Shown here in pieces: positions 1 through 8,825 of a DNA stretch of 64,000 bases. Numbering within the stretch: the stretch's first letter is position 1; each line of letters starts with the position of its first letter. Below the pieces are notes generated by a model. The model was not told the DNA's origin, did no database searches, and saw only the letters and a list, made by a program, of their open reading frames with translations. The DNA is from Pycnococcus provasolii (Eukaryota > Chlorophyta > Pseudoscourfieldiophyceae > Pseudoscourfieldiales > Pycnococcaceae). The translations under genes and the position numbers were made by a program. The stretch covers positions 1 through 64,000 of the forward strand of contig OW568867.1 in assembly GCA_938743325.2 (NCBI GenBank), given 5' to 3'.

Positions 1-322
1 CTGGGAACGGAACTTTGCAAAAGACTTGAGTTCAGGGGAGTGGCCGTTCTCTCTGAAGTGATTTCATGATTTCAAGGTCTACCTACAGAAACGTGATGCC
101 ACGAAATGCCCAATCATCCTCCTTAAGCTTCCTTAAGTCTAAAGCCTCTATAGGTATAAACTTACCTGAGGACTTAGGGAATGGGCTTTTGCTGCGACGT
201 GTTGGGTGAATGGGTGCTTGTTTTCCTTGAGACTCCGTTCAAACTTCCTCGCCTTTGGCCTTCTGATGACGTTATCCCTGACCAGTCGCCTCGCGTACAT
301 AGACTACAAAAAAAACGAGTAA
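1..322. other. Non-telomeric DNA outside the telomere-repeat array
   Basis: This stretch lies to the left of a CCCTAA array whose orientation is that of a left chromosome end, so it would be distal to the telomere. It has mixed base composition and a small palindromic patch of AAGCTT and CCTTAAG motifs near 121-140. An open frame from 181 runs into the array and is not a gene. I recognise nothing in it. It could be an internal flank of an interstitial array, a sequence added to the telomere, or a join made in assembly. Confidence 0.5.
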
Positions 323-606
323 CCCTAGCCCTAACCCTAACCCTAACCCTAACCCTAACCCTAACCCTAACCCTAACCCTAACCCTAACCCTAACCCTAA
401 CCCTAACCCTAACCCTAACCCTAACCCTAACCCTAACCCTAACCCTAACCCTAACCCTAACCCTAACCCTAACCCTAACCCTAACCCTAACCCTAACCCT
501 AACCCTAACCCTAACCCTAACCCTAACCCTAACCCTAACCCTAAACCCTAAACCCTAAACCCTAAACCCTAAACCCTAAACCCTAAACCCTAAACCCTAA
601 CCCTAA
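323..606. repeat. Telomere-repeat array, two repeat types in blocks
   Basis: After one variant unit (CCCTAG, 323-328) there are 35 perfect CCCTAA hexamers (329-538). Eight perfect CCCTAAA heptamers follow (539-594), then two more CCCTAA units (595-606). The C-rich strand reads 5' to 3' from the left, the polarity of a left chromosome end. The hexamer is TTAGGG on the G strand. The heptamer is TTTAGGG, the common plant and green-algal type. The two occur in blocks and are not intermixed. Confidence 0.97.
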
Positions 607-1466
607 TTGCCAGGCTGGCAGTTCGACCCACATGTTGAAAAAAAAAATTTGCATCCGGTATGCGCCCGACCGTCGGCCAGTGTCGTGCAGAACGAAGCCA
701 ATAACAACAGCCATTTTTTTGGCAGTTGTTTCGACGACATGTTCTGTGACGACACTCCTAGTTGGGGGTTTCGGATAGACCCAGCTTGATGTCCACGGTC
801 ATTAATAATAATAATAAAGATTGAAAGTTGTAAGATATATTTACCTTTATTATATATAAACAATAAAATAAATTTATTAAAATAAGCAAGGCGTGCTAAG
901 AACTAAGAAGCATGATTAGAAGATGTTGGATTCAATGCATTATTAAAGAATGTTTTTGCACATAGTTGTAAAATATGGATTATTATTGCATGTGTTTTCT
1001 GATTTTTATTTGTGATTCGTTTGCACCGTTTTTCTCCAGAAGTTGTGCAGCGCTGCCTTTAACAGATTTAGCCGACAACGCACCGCCACGCTTCACCGCC
1101 TAAACTATCTTTGCAGTCGCTTTCTCAGCCTCGTTCGAACCGCGTGCTGACATGACTCTTCTTTGTAATTCGTATGCTTTTAGACTGTGAAGGTGGGGCA
1201 GGCATGTCATGCTGTTTTTAGCTCGAAGTTTTCAATGCCACCAAGGGTATCGACGTGAGCGCTTGCGCGCATTTGCACAATCTTGTCCGATTGGCTAGCG
1301 ATTTTGGCCTCTGACACAAAGAACCGTGGACACTTCTGTGTCAACGACCAAAATCTTTTACTAGTAATAGTGCGAAGGCATGAGACATAACTGTGAAAAA
1401 CATGGGAAGGAAACTCCGTTCCATTTACTGACTGAGCACATTATTGCCTTGCTCGTTAGCTCTGCT
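607..1466. other. Subtelomeric stretch, no supported gene
   Basis: This 860-base stretch is visibly richer in A and T than the rest of the window. It has an ATA/AAT microsatellite near 801-816 and an AT-rich patch at 830-880. Short open frames exist on both strands over 603-863, but they overlap each other, have no recognisable domain and start inside or next to the telomere array. The last part (about 1300-1466) lies beyond the stop of the S1-domain gene and probably holds its 3' UTR. Confidence 0.5.
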
Positions 1467-2558
1467 TTAATATACTTTTTTGGCCACGCGCTTCACCATC
1501 GCCTTCATATCATCCGTGGACACGGTCGGTTCCGTGATGACGTGAACTTCCTGGCACATGCGCCCAGCACGCGCAATCAAGTTGAAGCCATCCTCCACCT
1601 TCTGGTTTGTCAACCAGAGCTCGAGGTCTTGTGACACGACGCGGCTCTCCTGCGCCTGTCTTCCCGCAGTCACCTTGATGATGCCATCCTCGTCGATGAG
1701 CTTCTCGACAAGCTCAAGCAGACCAGGGAGAGGAGCGCCCATAGGAACGACTTTGGCCTCGTCGAACACGGGAGGAAGCAACGTGTCCAGCGTCTCAAGC
1801 AGAGGGTCCATCTGCGTTTGCTTGAGCGAAAGCTTCAGCCGATTCGTCATTTCGTCGTATTCCACAAGCTTCACCACCACGCGCTGACCTTTTTGAAGAA
1901 CTTGGTCAGGATGCTGGATGCGATCCCAGCTGATGTCCTGCTTCAGGCACAAGCCTACGACGCCGTTCAGTTTTCCACTTTCATCCTCAAGGTCGACGAA
2001 GGCGCCAAAGTCCGTGAGGTTGCGCACGCGCCCGGGGACATTCTCACCCACGCTGTGGCTGTTCATGTAGTCGATGACGTTCACAGAACGCTCACTCAGC
2101 AAGATGGACTCCGACGCACGGTTCGTATCCATGACGATGACGCGAACTTCCGAGCCGACGATTCCCGTTAGGATCTGCACTTTACGCCAGCTCTCGAGGG
2201 TCGTCTCCTCGCCGTACGCGACACCCTCCGCCCAGAAGCGCGCTGGATCCACCTGGCTGACTGGTACAAATCCTTGGTAGGATACGTCTCCGTCGTCAAT
2301 GCCGACCACAAGACCGCCTCGGTTGGCAAACTCCGCCTTGCCGGTGAGCACCCTCTTCTCTCGCATCGCCTTACGCGCCGCCGACCACATCGCCTTTTTC
2401 TCGAGGCTCCATTCCTGCCCGTCCGACCCGCTCCCTGGCTGTTTGACCTCCGCGCACGTGCGCGTAGCCCTCCTCCTGGACGTCGTAAGCGCGCGCCTGG
2501 TCGCCCCACTTCTGTGCCCTGTGGTTGCGTTGGTGGTTGCGTGCGATGTCGCCATCAT
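1467..2558 (-). CDS. Plastid S1-domain RNA-binding protein (RLSB/PDE338-like)
   Basis: The product has 363 aa. The first ~45 residues are rich in Ser, Thr, Arg and Ala with almost no acid, as in a plastid transit peptide. Residues about 70-157 form a divergent S1-like unit (GGLVVGIDDGDVSYQGFVP). Residues 170-247 are a clear S1 domain with GRVRNLTDFGAFVDL and KGQRVVVKLVEYD. The S1 fold binds single-stranded RNA. The layout and C-terminal tail resemble plant plastid S1 proteins of the RLSB/PDE338 group, which act on plastid mRNA or ribosomes; that closer match is from memory. Two adjacent ATGs begin the frame at 2558. It shares a 324-bp divergent promoter with the GT29 gene at 2883. A ribosomal-protein-S1-like role is the alternative. 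Confidence 0.85.
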   Translation of the reverse strand: MMATSHATTNATTGHRSGATRRALTTSRRRATRTCAEVKQPGSGSDGQEWSLEKKAMWSAARKAMREKRVLTGKAEFANRGGLVVGIDDGDVSYQGFVPVSQVDPARFWAEGVAYGEETTLESWRKVQILTGIVGSEVRVIVMDTNRASESILLSERSVNVIDYMNSHSVGENVPGRVRNLTDFGAFVDLEDESGKLNGVVGLCLKQDISWDRIQHPDQVLQKGQRVVVKLVEYDEMTNRLKLSLKQTQMDPLLETLDTLLPPVFDEAKVVPMGAPLPGLLELVEKLIDEDGIIKVTAGRQAQESRVVSQDLELWLTNQKVEDGFNLIARAGRMCQEVHVITEPTVSTDDMKAMVKRVAKKVY

Positions 2559-2882
2559 CCTACAGCTACGTTGTGTGTTGATGAGTGTACTCTGCCGTGG
2601 GGGGAGGGGGGAAGGGGGAGGCTGGAAAGCGGATATGGGGAGGGGAGGGGAGGGCCCCCAATTCGCAGCGAGTGGTCCTTATTCTTCAGACAAGATCGGG
2701 GCAGACGCGAGGGATGGGATGGGGGCCTTTCTCGGCACTCGGCTTCCCCCCCAACCCCGAAATCCTCCTCCTCCCAATACCATCCTCCTCAGGTCTCCTC
2801 CTCACAGGCACGCCGAGGCGGGCGTTGACGCCGATCCGCCCTCTCCCTCAGGTCACTTTGCCTGGAAGGGAAAAAAAGGGCG
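2559..2882. promoter_or_regulatory. Divergent promoter, S1 gene and GT29 gene
   Basis: The gap between two divergent starts holds a purine tract (G- and A-rich, about 2599-2664) on the side of the left gene and a pyrimidine tract (CTCC-rich, about 2748-2793) on the side of the right gene. Each gene therefore has a CT-rich leader on its own coding strand. No clear TATA box was seen. Confidence 0.5.
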
Positions 2883-5350
2883 ATGGCCACCACGCCCATG
2901 TTCACGGCGGCGAGGCGCGGCAAGCCGAGCAAGAATAGGCTTGGATGGGTCGCGGTGCTCGGAGCTGTGCTCCTTATGATGGCGCTAAGAGCCTCCGTGC
3001 TTGGCGCCGTCAGGAGGAGCATCGCGAGATCCTCGACGAGCGACGGCCGCGCAACCTCAACGGGACATACCAAGGAGGCGGCGTTAAGGGACAGGGACGA
3101 AGGTGCCCTTGACGAAGACGACGCCGATGCCGAGGAAGATAAGCTCGCGGATGAAGAGGAGGAGGGCCTTGCTGCGGAGGATGCCCAGGCGTTATACGCG
3201 TCGAACGAAAAGCTCGACACGGAAGCCTCTCTGGCCGAGCTGCCGCACGTTGTCGACGACGAGGCGCTACCCAGAAAGCACAGAAGACGGCGCGCGCCTC
3301 GCCTAGGAAACTCGGAAGATGTGCACAGCGTCGTTGTTGGCCGGCAAGGTGCGATTGTCATCAAGGAGCGTCCGCTCGTGCCAGGCGCCGTTCGTATCGC
3401 GCACAAGCAAAGCTCCGCTGAGCAGAGGCAAGGTGATGAGGTGCTAAGTGAAAACTTCATGCGTCTGAGCCGTGGCGATCAAGACGGCAACGACCAAGAC
3501 GATCAGGTTGCGAATTCGCTTGGAGGTGATGGTTCTACCGCTCGGATGAGACAGCGTCGAAATAGTCGCGAGGATGCTGAGCGTATCCATTATCGAGGCG
3601 AGTTTGGCAAGCTGATGGAGAAGCGCGGAGGACGTCTTGTGGATGGCGAGAGCGTGATTGACAGTGCCGCATTCATGTGCAAGCACATGAATCAGTGCGA
3701 TAGATTCAACGCCAAGGTGGCAAAGCTACGTGACAAGGAAAACCAGAAGAAGGCGGTTGAGGTGCAGCGACAGTCGAGACGCGTGCGACTTAGCGAGAAC
3801 TGGAGCGTGCGCGTCGCGTCGATGGGCAGCGCGTTCGAGGAATGTCAAGTTCGACAGGATGACAACGTTGACGGTGCCTCGACGACGACACGCGACGATG
3901 TGGGATCGACGTTGTCTCTGTCACCTGCGAACGCGCAGATCGAGGCTGTTCGACGCTGCTCGCGTGCCGTCATGAAGGAGATGAACCTCAAGGACGTTGA
4001 TGAGAAGACGATTCTCACAGCTGTCACGGCACATCTCCGCTTCGAGCTCACCAAGGCGATGAAGTCTGTGGTTGCAAACGAGGTGGGTCAGCTGAGGCGA
4101 GGTGGGAACCAGGAGGATGTGCAGAAAAAATTCGTCGAGGCGATGACCATACTAGCGCAGAAGCGTTTCGATGAGGCGGAGGGGTACGGCAGCCAGTTCA
4201 CCGCCGACAATGCCGCAAACGAGGCACGCGATGAAAATGGCATGACTGCGGCGATGCGGCGGGCTGTGGTGCACAGCTGGCGAGCAAGAAACGTTACGGA
4301 GGACAATACCATGAACCAAGAATGCTGGGAGCAGATGGAAAAGTCCAAAACACGCTTCCTCGTGACAAAGGCTGACAAAACGGGGAGAGCCGTGCCGTCG
4401 AATCGCACCACGCAAGAAACCGACGGCGGCGGTGGCAGCGGCGGCACAGCGGCGGCTTCGCGATGCGCCATGGTCACGCACCTGCGTCAATTTTTGTGCG
4501 AAGGATGCCCTGTTCCAGCTATGGGAGACTTGCTAAGCTGATGGGAGACTTGCTAAGCTGGCAGGATGTGAAGCCCGTTTTGACGATTCGAAGTACACGC
4601 GTGTTTGGCGATGCGGTGCACCGCTTCGAATTTCCAAAGCCGATACTCAAGCTTTTGCCCGTGGAAGATCGCAGCGAGTCGTACAGCAGCTGTGCGGTGG
4701 TTGCGAACAGCGCTAGCGTGCTGCGTGGATCGAACTATGGCTTTCACATTGACAGCCACGATGCGGTGTTCCGTGTGAACTATGCGCCAACCAAGGGATT
4801 CGAGGAGCGCGTGGGTGAGCGAACGACGTACGACATTGTGAATGCCGCGCTGGCTAAGAAGTTCGTCGAAGGCGATGCGAATCCATTTCGCCTCATCAAC
4901 AGCACTCTAGTCCTTGCTGAAACTGCGGCGGAGACTGTACGCAGGACGATCGTGGAGGATTTCCTGCGCATGTTCTCTGGAGCAAACCTCGAGCGTAGTC
5001 ACGCAGTTATGCTTTCGCCCGATCTTGGCACTTCCATCGACGAAAATTGGAGCACGGTCGCTGGTGCCGTCGTTTCTGCACGGATGCATGGAAGCAGTGT
5101 CACCGTCGGTAAGACGCCAATGTCATTCGTGGCTGCCCACTTGGCTTTGCAGATGTGCTCCATGGTTCACCTTTACGGCTTTCACAGCGCGAAGGGGAGA
5201 AGGAGTGGACACTCATATTTCACTCCTTCCGGCTCGCCGGCGAATCCCACGCAGGGCGAAGCTATGCACGTCGCGTACGAAGCACTGAGACAGATGGCAC
5301 TCTGGCCCGGCAGTGACGTCAGATTAAGGATGCACGTGCACAAAGGATAA
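2883..5350 (+). CDS. GT29 sialyltransferase-like glycosyltransferase, frame interrupted by a 20-bp tandem duplication
   Basis: A Golgi type II membrane glycosyltransferase of family GT29 is encoded in two frames. The first frame (2883-4541) has a signal anchor at residues ~20-44 and a long acidic, partly coiled-coil stem. The second frame carries the catalytic part. It holds sialylmotif L (SCAVVANSASVLRG, HDAVFRVNYAPTKGF) near 4685-4850, sialylmotif S (AAHLALQMCSMVHLYGF) near 5130-5182, a GHSYF motif III, and HVAYE as the VS-type end. The frames are joined by a perfect 20-bp tandem repeat at 4521-4560. Leaving out one copy gives a single frame of about 815 codons. The break may be real, allelic or an assembly error. 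GT29 enzymes usually transfer sialic acid from CMP-sialic acid, but algal donor and acceptor are unproven. The gene converges with a second GT29 gene. Confidence 0.85.
4521..4560. repeat. Perfect 20-bp tandem duplication inside the GT29 gene
   Basis: The 20-mer ATGGGAGACTTGCTAAGCTG occurs twice head to tail (4521-4540 and 4541-4560). Twenty is not a multiple of three, so it shifts the frame and brings in a stop at 4539-4541. The downstream frame is the one expected if a single copy were present. Confidence 0.97.
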
Positions 5351-5446
5351 TTGTGATCGTGTTGATGTACCGTCTGCATTAGCATGCTGGCCTTTTTATT
5401 TCAACAAATGTGTAAGAACAATGTATGCAGTACATTTACAAGTAGT

Positions 5447-7126
5447 TCAATAGCTTTGAAGAATCTCACTCACGTCGTCCCACGGCAAGCAGTCTGGGTG
5501 CTCACGAATCGAAGCCTCGGAACAGATCTGCGACGCGCCACCGTTGCAGAACTCGCCACGTGCACATGGCCGAAAGCAACTCCTACGTTGGTCGCCATAC
5601 GGCAGAGTCGGAAGTTGCTCATTCCACGACGAAGTGTCCGTCTTCTGCGCATCGGCGGCAGGAGTCGACTTCACCTTCTGGCGTCGTGACGATGCGCGCG
5701 AAGTAGGTGCACTTGTTTGCGACGCATGCGACGCATGCGATGCTCGCGACGACGATGAAGATGACGATGAAGAGCGCGACGAAGAGCGATCCGCAGCTGT
5801 GAGAAAGGCGTGATGCCCGCTGCCGGCGTGATGATCGCCGCCACCGCCGCCGCCGCCGTGACCTTGCCGGCCAGCTGGCTGAATCATGCGCAAAACACCA
5901 GAGGCTGTGTTTGCGTGCAGCCTTCGTCCACCGCGCCCACCCCAGCCTGTATAATTGCTCCAGTACTCGCGCGGTGCCCACCGGCGCAGCCCTGGGGAAC
6001 CTCCAGGCGGCCCATGGCCGTAGCAGTGTCCGCGACTGGGAACAGGGTACGGCGGCGCCGCGACATTCGGCGCGGCGGAGAAGGTTGTATCGCACGTCGC
6101 CGCAGCCTGCCCGTTCACTTCAGGACATCCTTCGCAGATTTGGTTGAGAACACAAGCATGCGCGTACCGAATGCGTCCTGCGGACGATCGTAGCAGGTTA
6201 AGCACCATGGGCCACTCACCACCATCGCGCGTGTGCTGCGACTTTCGCGGCGTGTAGTCGTCGTGGTAGTGGTACGTCATGTACCCGCGCCAAGAGCGTA
6301 CAAACCCGAATAGACGCACGCAGTCGCAAAGCTCGAGCGCTAGGCGTATGCCAAAGTACCCATTCGTGGGGTGAGTGTTGTCGGACGTGACGACGCGCTT
6401 GTAGAAAGCTGGCGATATGGCGTAGAGGCGCTCGTTTGGACGACCTTGCAGGTGGTTTTCCACCTCTGCGAGCATCGTTTCCGTCGTCACGTGCTGCAGA
6501 ACAATCTCGTCGTCGTTTTCGCGGTATCCAAAGTTTTCGCGGTTGACAAGGCGTATTGTCGTGCGCCTGCCGACAAAGTCCTCAAGTCCCTCCGTGTGTG
6601 CAGTGTTGAACCGAATAACAGCGTCGTGGTCGTCGATGTACGCGCCAAGCTTGCGCAGTCGAAGAATGCCCGCAGATGCGACGACGGCGCAGGTGCGATA
6701 CGAGGCAGTTGCAAGCGGATCGCGCTCAGGCAGCACCTGGTGCAAGGCTTGTGAAACCTTTCCCACCACACGCATGTGGTTCTGCACCGTGTCGCCGACG
6801 CGATACGCGGTCCTTGCCATCGCTACAGGCTTGTTGTTTCCCGCGTTGGGCCGCGTGACGCGTGAGGCGCACGCGTTTGTGTTCGTCTGTGATCGCGGTT
6901 GTGTTGCCGCCACTGCCGCCGCACGTGGCCTTCTCTGTGCCAAGCCTCCTTGCAAGGGCCGTGCTGCGGCAGAATCAGCCGCTCTCCTTGCGTTATCTGC
7001 GTGCACCTCGGCCGCCGTTTCGTACTCGGCAATCGTTCCGTACCTCCACGCGCCGTACGCCCTGAGCACGAGCACGAGCAGCAGGAGCGTGAGCGTAGTG
7101 ACTGTGAGCAAGCGTCGCGTCGACAT
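5447..7126 (-). CDS. GT29 sialyltransferase-like glycosyltransferase with Cys/Ser/His-rich tail
   Basis: The product has 559 aa from the ATG at 7126. The open frame runs further upstream, but that part overlaps the C2-domain gene and has no signal anchor. Residues 8-24 are a hydrophobic signal anchor (TVTTLTLLLLVLVLRAY). A variable stem follows. Sialylmotif L is at ~143-192 (YRTCAVVASAGILRLRKLG), sialylmotif S at ~250-276 (GYFGIRLALELCDCVRLFGF), motif III is YHYHD at 285-289, and H298 to E304 serves as motif VS. After the catalytic region comes an unusual ~230-residue tail with ICEGCP, Gly/His and poly-Ser runs and a Cys-rich end. It is expected in the Golgi. Both GT29 genes share the CEGCP word, though on different sides of the catalytic part. 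The two are convergent, 96 bp apart. Confidence 0.88.
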   Translation of the reverse strand: MSTRRLLTVTTLTLLLLVLVLRAYGAWRYGTIAEYETAAEVHADNARRAADSAAARPLQGGLAQRRPRAAAVAATQPRSQTNTNACASRVTRPNAGNNKPVAMARTAYRVGDTVQNHMRVVGKVSQALHQVLPERDPLATASYRTCAVVASAGILRLRKLGAYIDDHDAVIRFNTAHTEGLEDFVGRRTTIRLVNRENFGYRENDDEIVLQHVTTETMLAEVENHLQGRPNERLYAISPAFYKRVVTSDNTHPTNGYFGIRLALELCDCVRLFGFVRSWRGYMTYHYHDDYTPRKSQHTRDGGEWPMVLNLLRSSAGRIRYAHACVLNQICEGCPEVNGQAAATCDTTFSAAPNVAAPPYPVPSRGHCYGHGPPGGSPGLRRWAPREYWSNYTGWGGRGGRRLHANTASGVLRMIQPAGRQGHGGGGGGGDHHAGSGHHAFLTAADRSSSRSSSSSSSSSRASHASHASQTSAPTSRASSRRQKVKSTPAADAQKTDTSSWNEQLPTLPYGDQRRSCFRPCARGEFCNGGASQICSEASIREHPDCLPWDDVSEILQSY

Positions 7127-7456
7127 ACTATTGCTGCGCTGCGAGTGCGTGAGCCGGCGGAGATCGATCTGCCTGGGAGGCTGGTCAAAACCGAGAGGGC
7201 GACGAGGAGGGAGGAGGAGGGAGGAGAACTGTTTTTTCTTTGCCCTCGAGCGCACGGAGGTGGTTGGATGTGGTATTGTGGTGGGGATGTTGTTGCGTGG
7301 GAAAGGGCGCGAGGAAACCCTGAGGGAGGGGAAGATGCCTCGGCCAGCTCCTCCGTCTTTGAGCTCCTCCCTTCCCCTCCCCTTCTGCTGTCGTGGGCTC
7401 CGGGTGTCCGGACACGCACGCAGACTGGCACAGCTCTTCTTCGCATCCTTCGAAAC
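7127..7456. promoter_or_regulatory. Divergent promoter, GT29 and C2-domain genes
   Basis: This 330-bp gap between start codons shows a GA-rich tract near 7195-7230 and a CT-rich tract near 7355-7385, mirrored toward the two genes. No other element was recognised. Confidence 0.45.
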
Positions 7457-8545
7457 ATGGCTGCCCTGTGCGGACAACTCGAGGTGACGGTGCTCGCGGG
7501 GTACAACCTCAAGAACGCCGAGACCTTCACGAAGCAGGATCCGTACATCGTCTTGCAGCTTGGCAACGCGCGTTATCGAGGCAAGACATGCAACAACGGA
7601 GGAACCAATCCCACGTGGAACGAACGGTTCCACTTCACGACGACGAACGAGCTTGACCTTGCGCTCGTCGTGTGGAACTCGAATAGCATCACGTCCGACG
7701 ACTGTCTTGGAAGCTGCCGCATCAGCCTCACAAAGGTGTACGAGCAGAAGGCGGACGACGTGCGTGTGCCGGTGCAGGATCCTAGCGGCAAGAGCGCAGG
7801 AGAACTTCACGTTATCATGAGGTTTACTCCAAACATGACTGCGCAGAGCATGGCCAGCCAGCCTGCCGCACCACCACCACAGGAGACGCCTGCGGCCCCT
7901 CCACCAGCACAGCCACAGGCTCCCGCCGCGCCAGCCGCGCCGCCAACTCAGCCGGTGCATGCGGCTCCTCCTCCGCAGATGCCGCCGCAGATGCCGCCGC
8001 AGATGCCCGTTGCGCAAGGCTACGCCGCACCGATGCCGCCCCAGCAGCAGCCTGGCTATGCTCCGTACGGCCAGCAGCAGACTCCTCAAGGCTACCCGCC
8101 GCAAGGCTACGCTATGCCGCCGCAGCAGCACATGCAGCCTCAGGGATACGGCGGATACCCGCAGCAGGGGTACCCGCAACAACAGCAGCCTGGATACGGA
8201 TATCCGCCGCAGCAGCAGCCTGGATACGGATATCCGCCACAGCAACAGCAGCCTGGATACGGGTATCCGCCGCAGCAGCAGCAGCCTGGGTATGGCGCAC
8301 CGCCGCCGACGCAGTACCAGCAACCTGGCTACGGCGCTCCGGCGGGATACCCGCCGCAAGGTGGTGGGTACGGTGGTGGTGGGTACGGTGGTGGTGGGTA
8401 CGGTGGTGGTGGATACAGGCCACAACAGCAGCAGGGTGGCATGATGGGAATGGGCGGCGGCGGCGGCGGCGGTGGTGGGAACATGATGATGGCGGCCGGC
8501 GCCGGCATGCTAGGCGGCATGATGCTCGGCGAGGTGTTCAAGTGA
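7457..8545 (+). CDS. C2-domain protein with Pro/Gln/Gly/Tyr-rich repeat tail
   Basis: The product has 362 aa from the ATG at 7457. The open frame extends upstream but is low in complexity and lies in the promoter. Residues ~6-115 form one C2 domain (LEVTVLAGYNLKNAETFTKQ, DPYIVLQLG, NPTWNERFHF), a fold that binds membranes, often through calcium. The Asp of KQDPY and the NPTWNE turn are present. The rest is low complexity: a Pro/Ala linker, at least four copies of a PQQQQPGYGYPP unit, then GGGYGGGGY repeats, poly-Gly and a short hydrophobic end (GMLGGMMLGEVF). This matches plant SRC2-like and XYPPX-repeat C2 proteins at stress-responsive membranes, by analogy. It converges with the RCC1 gene. 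Confidence 0.85.
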   Translation: MAALCGQLEVTVLAGYNLKNAETFTKQDPYIVLQLGNARYRGKTCNNGGTNPTWNERFHFTTTNELDLALVVWNSNSITSDDCLGSCRISLTKVYEQKADDVRVPVQDPSGKSAGELHVIMRFTPNMTAQSMASQPAAPPPQETPAAPPPAQPQAPAAPAAPPTQPVHAAPPPQMPPQMPPQMPVAQGYAAPMPPQQQPGYAPYGQQQTPQGYPPQGYAMPPQQHMQPQGYGGYPQQGYPQQQQPGYGYPPQQQPGYGYPPQQQQPGYGYPPQQQQPGYGAPPPTQYQQPGYGAPAGYPPQGGGYGGGGYGGGGYGGGGYRPQQQQGGMMGMGGGGGGGGGNMMMAAGAGMLGGMMLGEVFK

Positions 8546-8825
8546 GAAGGAGGTGACGGGGAGTCCTAATGTTATTGAAGTGAACATTCCGCACGCCTGG
8601 ATGATTGGCTGATCTGGGTGATTGACACGTAAAAAAGAAAATTCAAATTTGTTCTTCTTTCTCCACTTACAGTTTTCAAAGTCATATAAGGGTGGGGCGA
8701 CACCACATCTCCTCTTTTTTCTTCCTCATCATCATTCCTCATCTTCTTCATCCGCAAGCCATATCTGTTCTTTTCTTCTTCTTTAAAGCGTTCGCCCTTT
8801 CCATCAGTGGTTCTGCGTGCATTCA

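Noticed and set aside
181-558. 125-codon frame ending in a long Leu-Thr repeat
   Set aside because: It is the translation of the CCCTAA array and has no other support.
7127-8425. 433-codon N-terminal extension of the second GT29 gene
   Set aside because: It is antisense to the C2-domain gene and low in complexity; the signal anchor follows the ATG at 7126.
8546-8825. Possible fourth copy of the 3'-UTR repeat (a GGAATGT word in reverse)
   Set aside because: Only a few bases agree and the rest of the repeat is missing.
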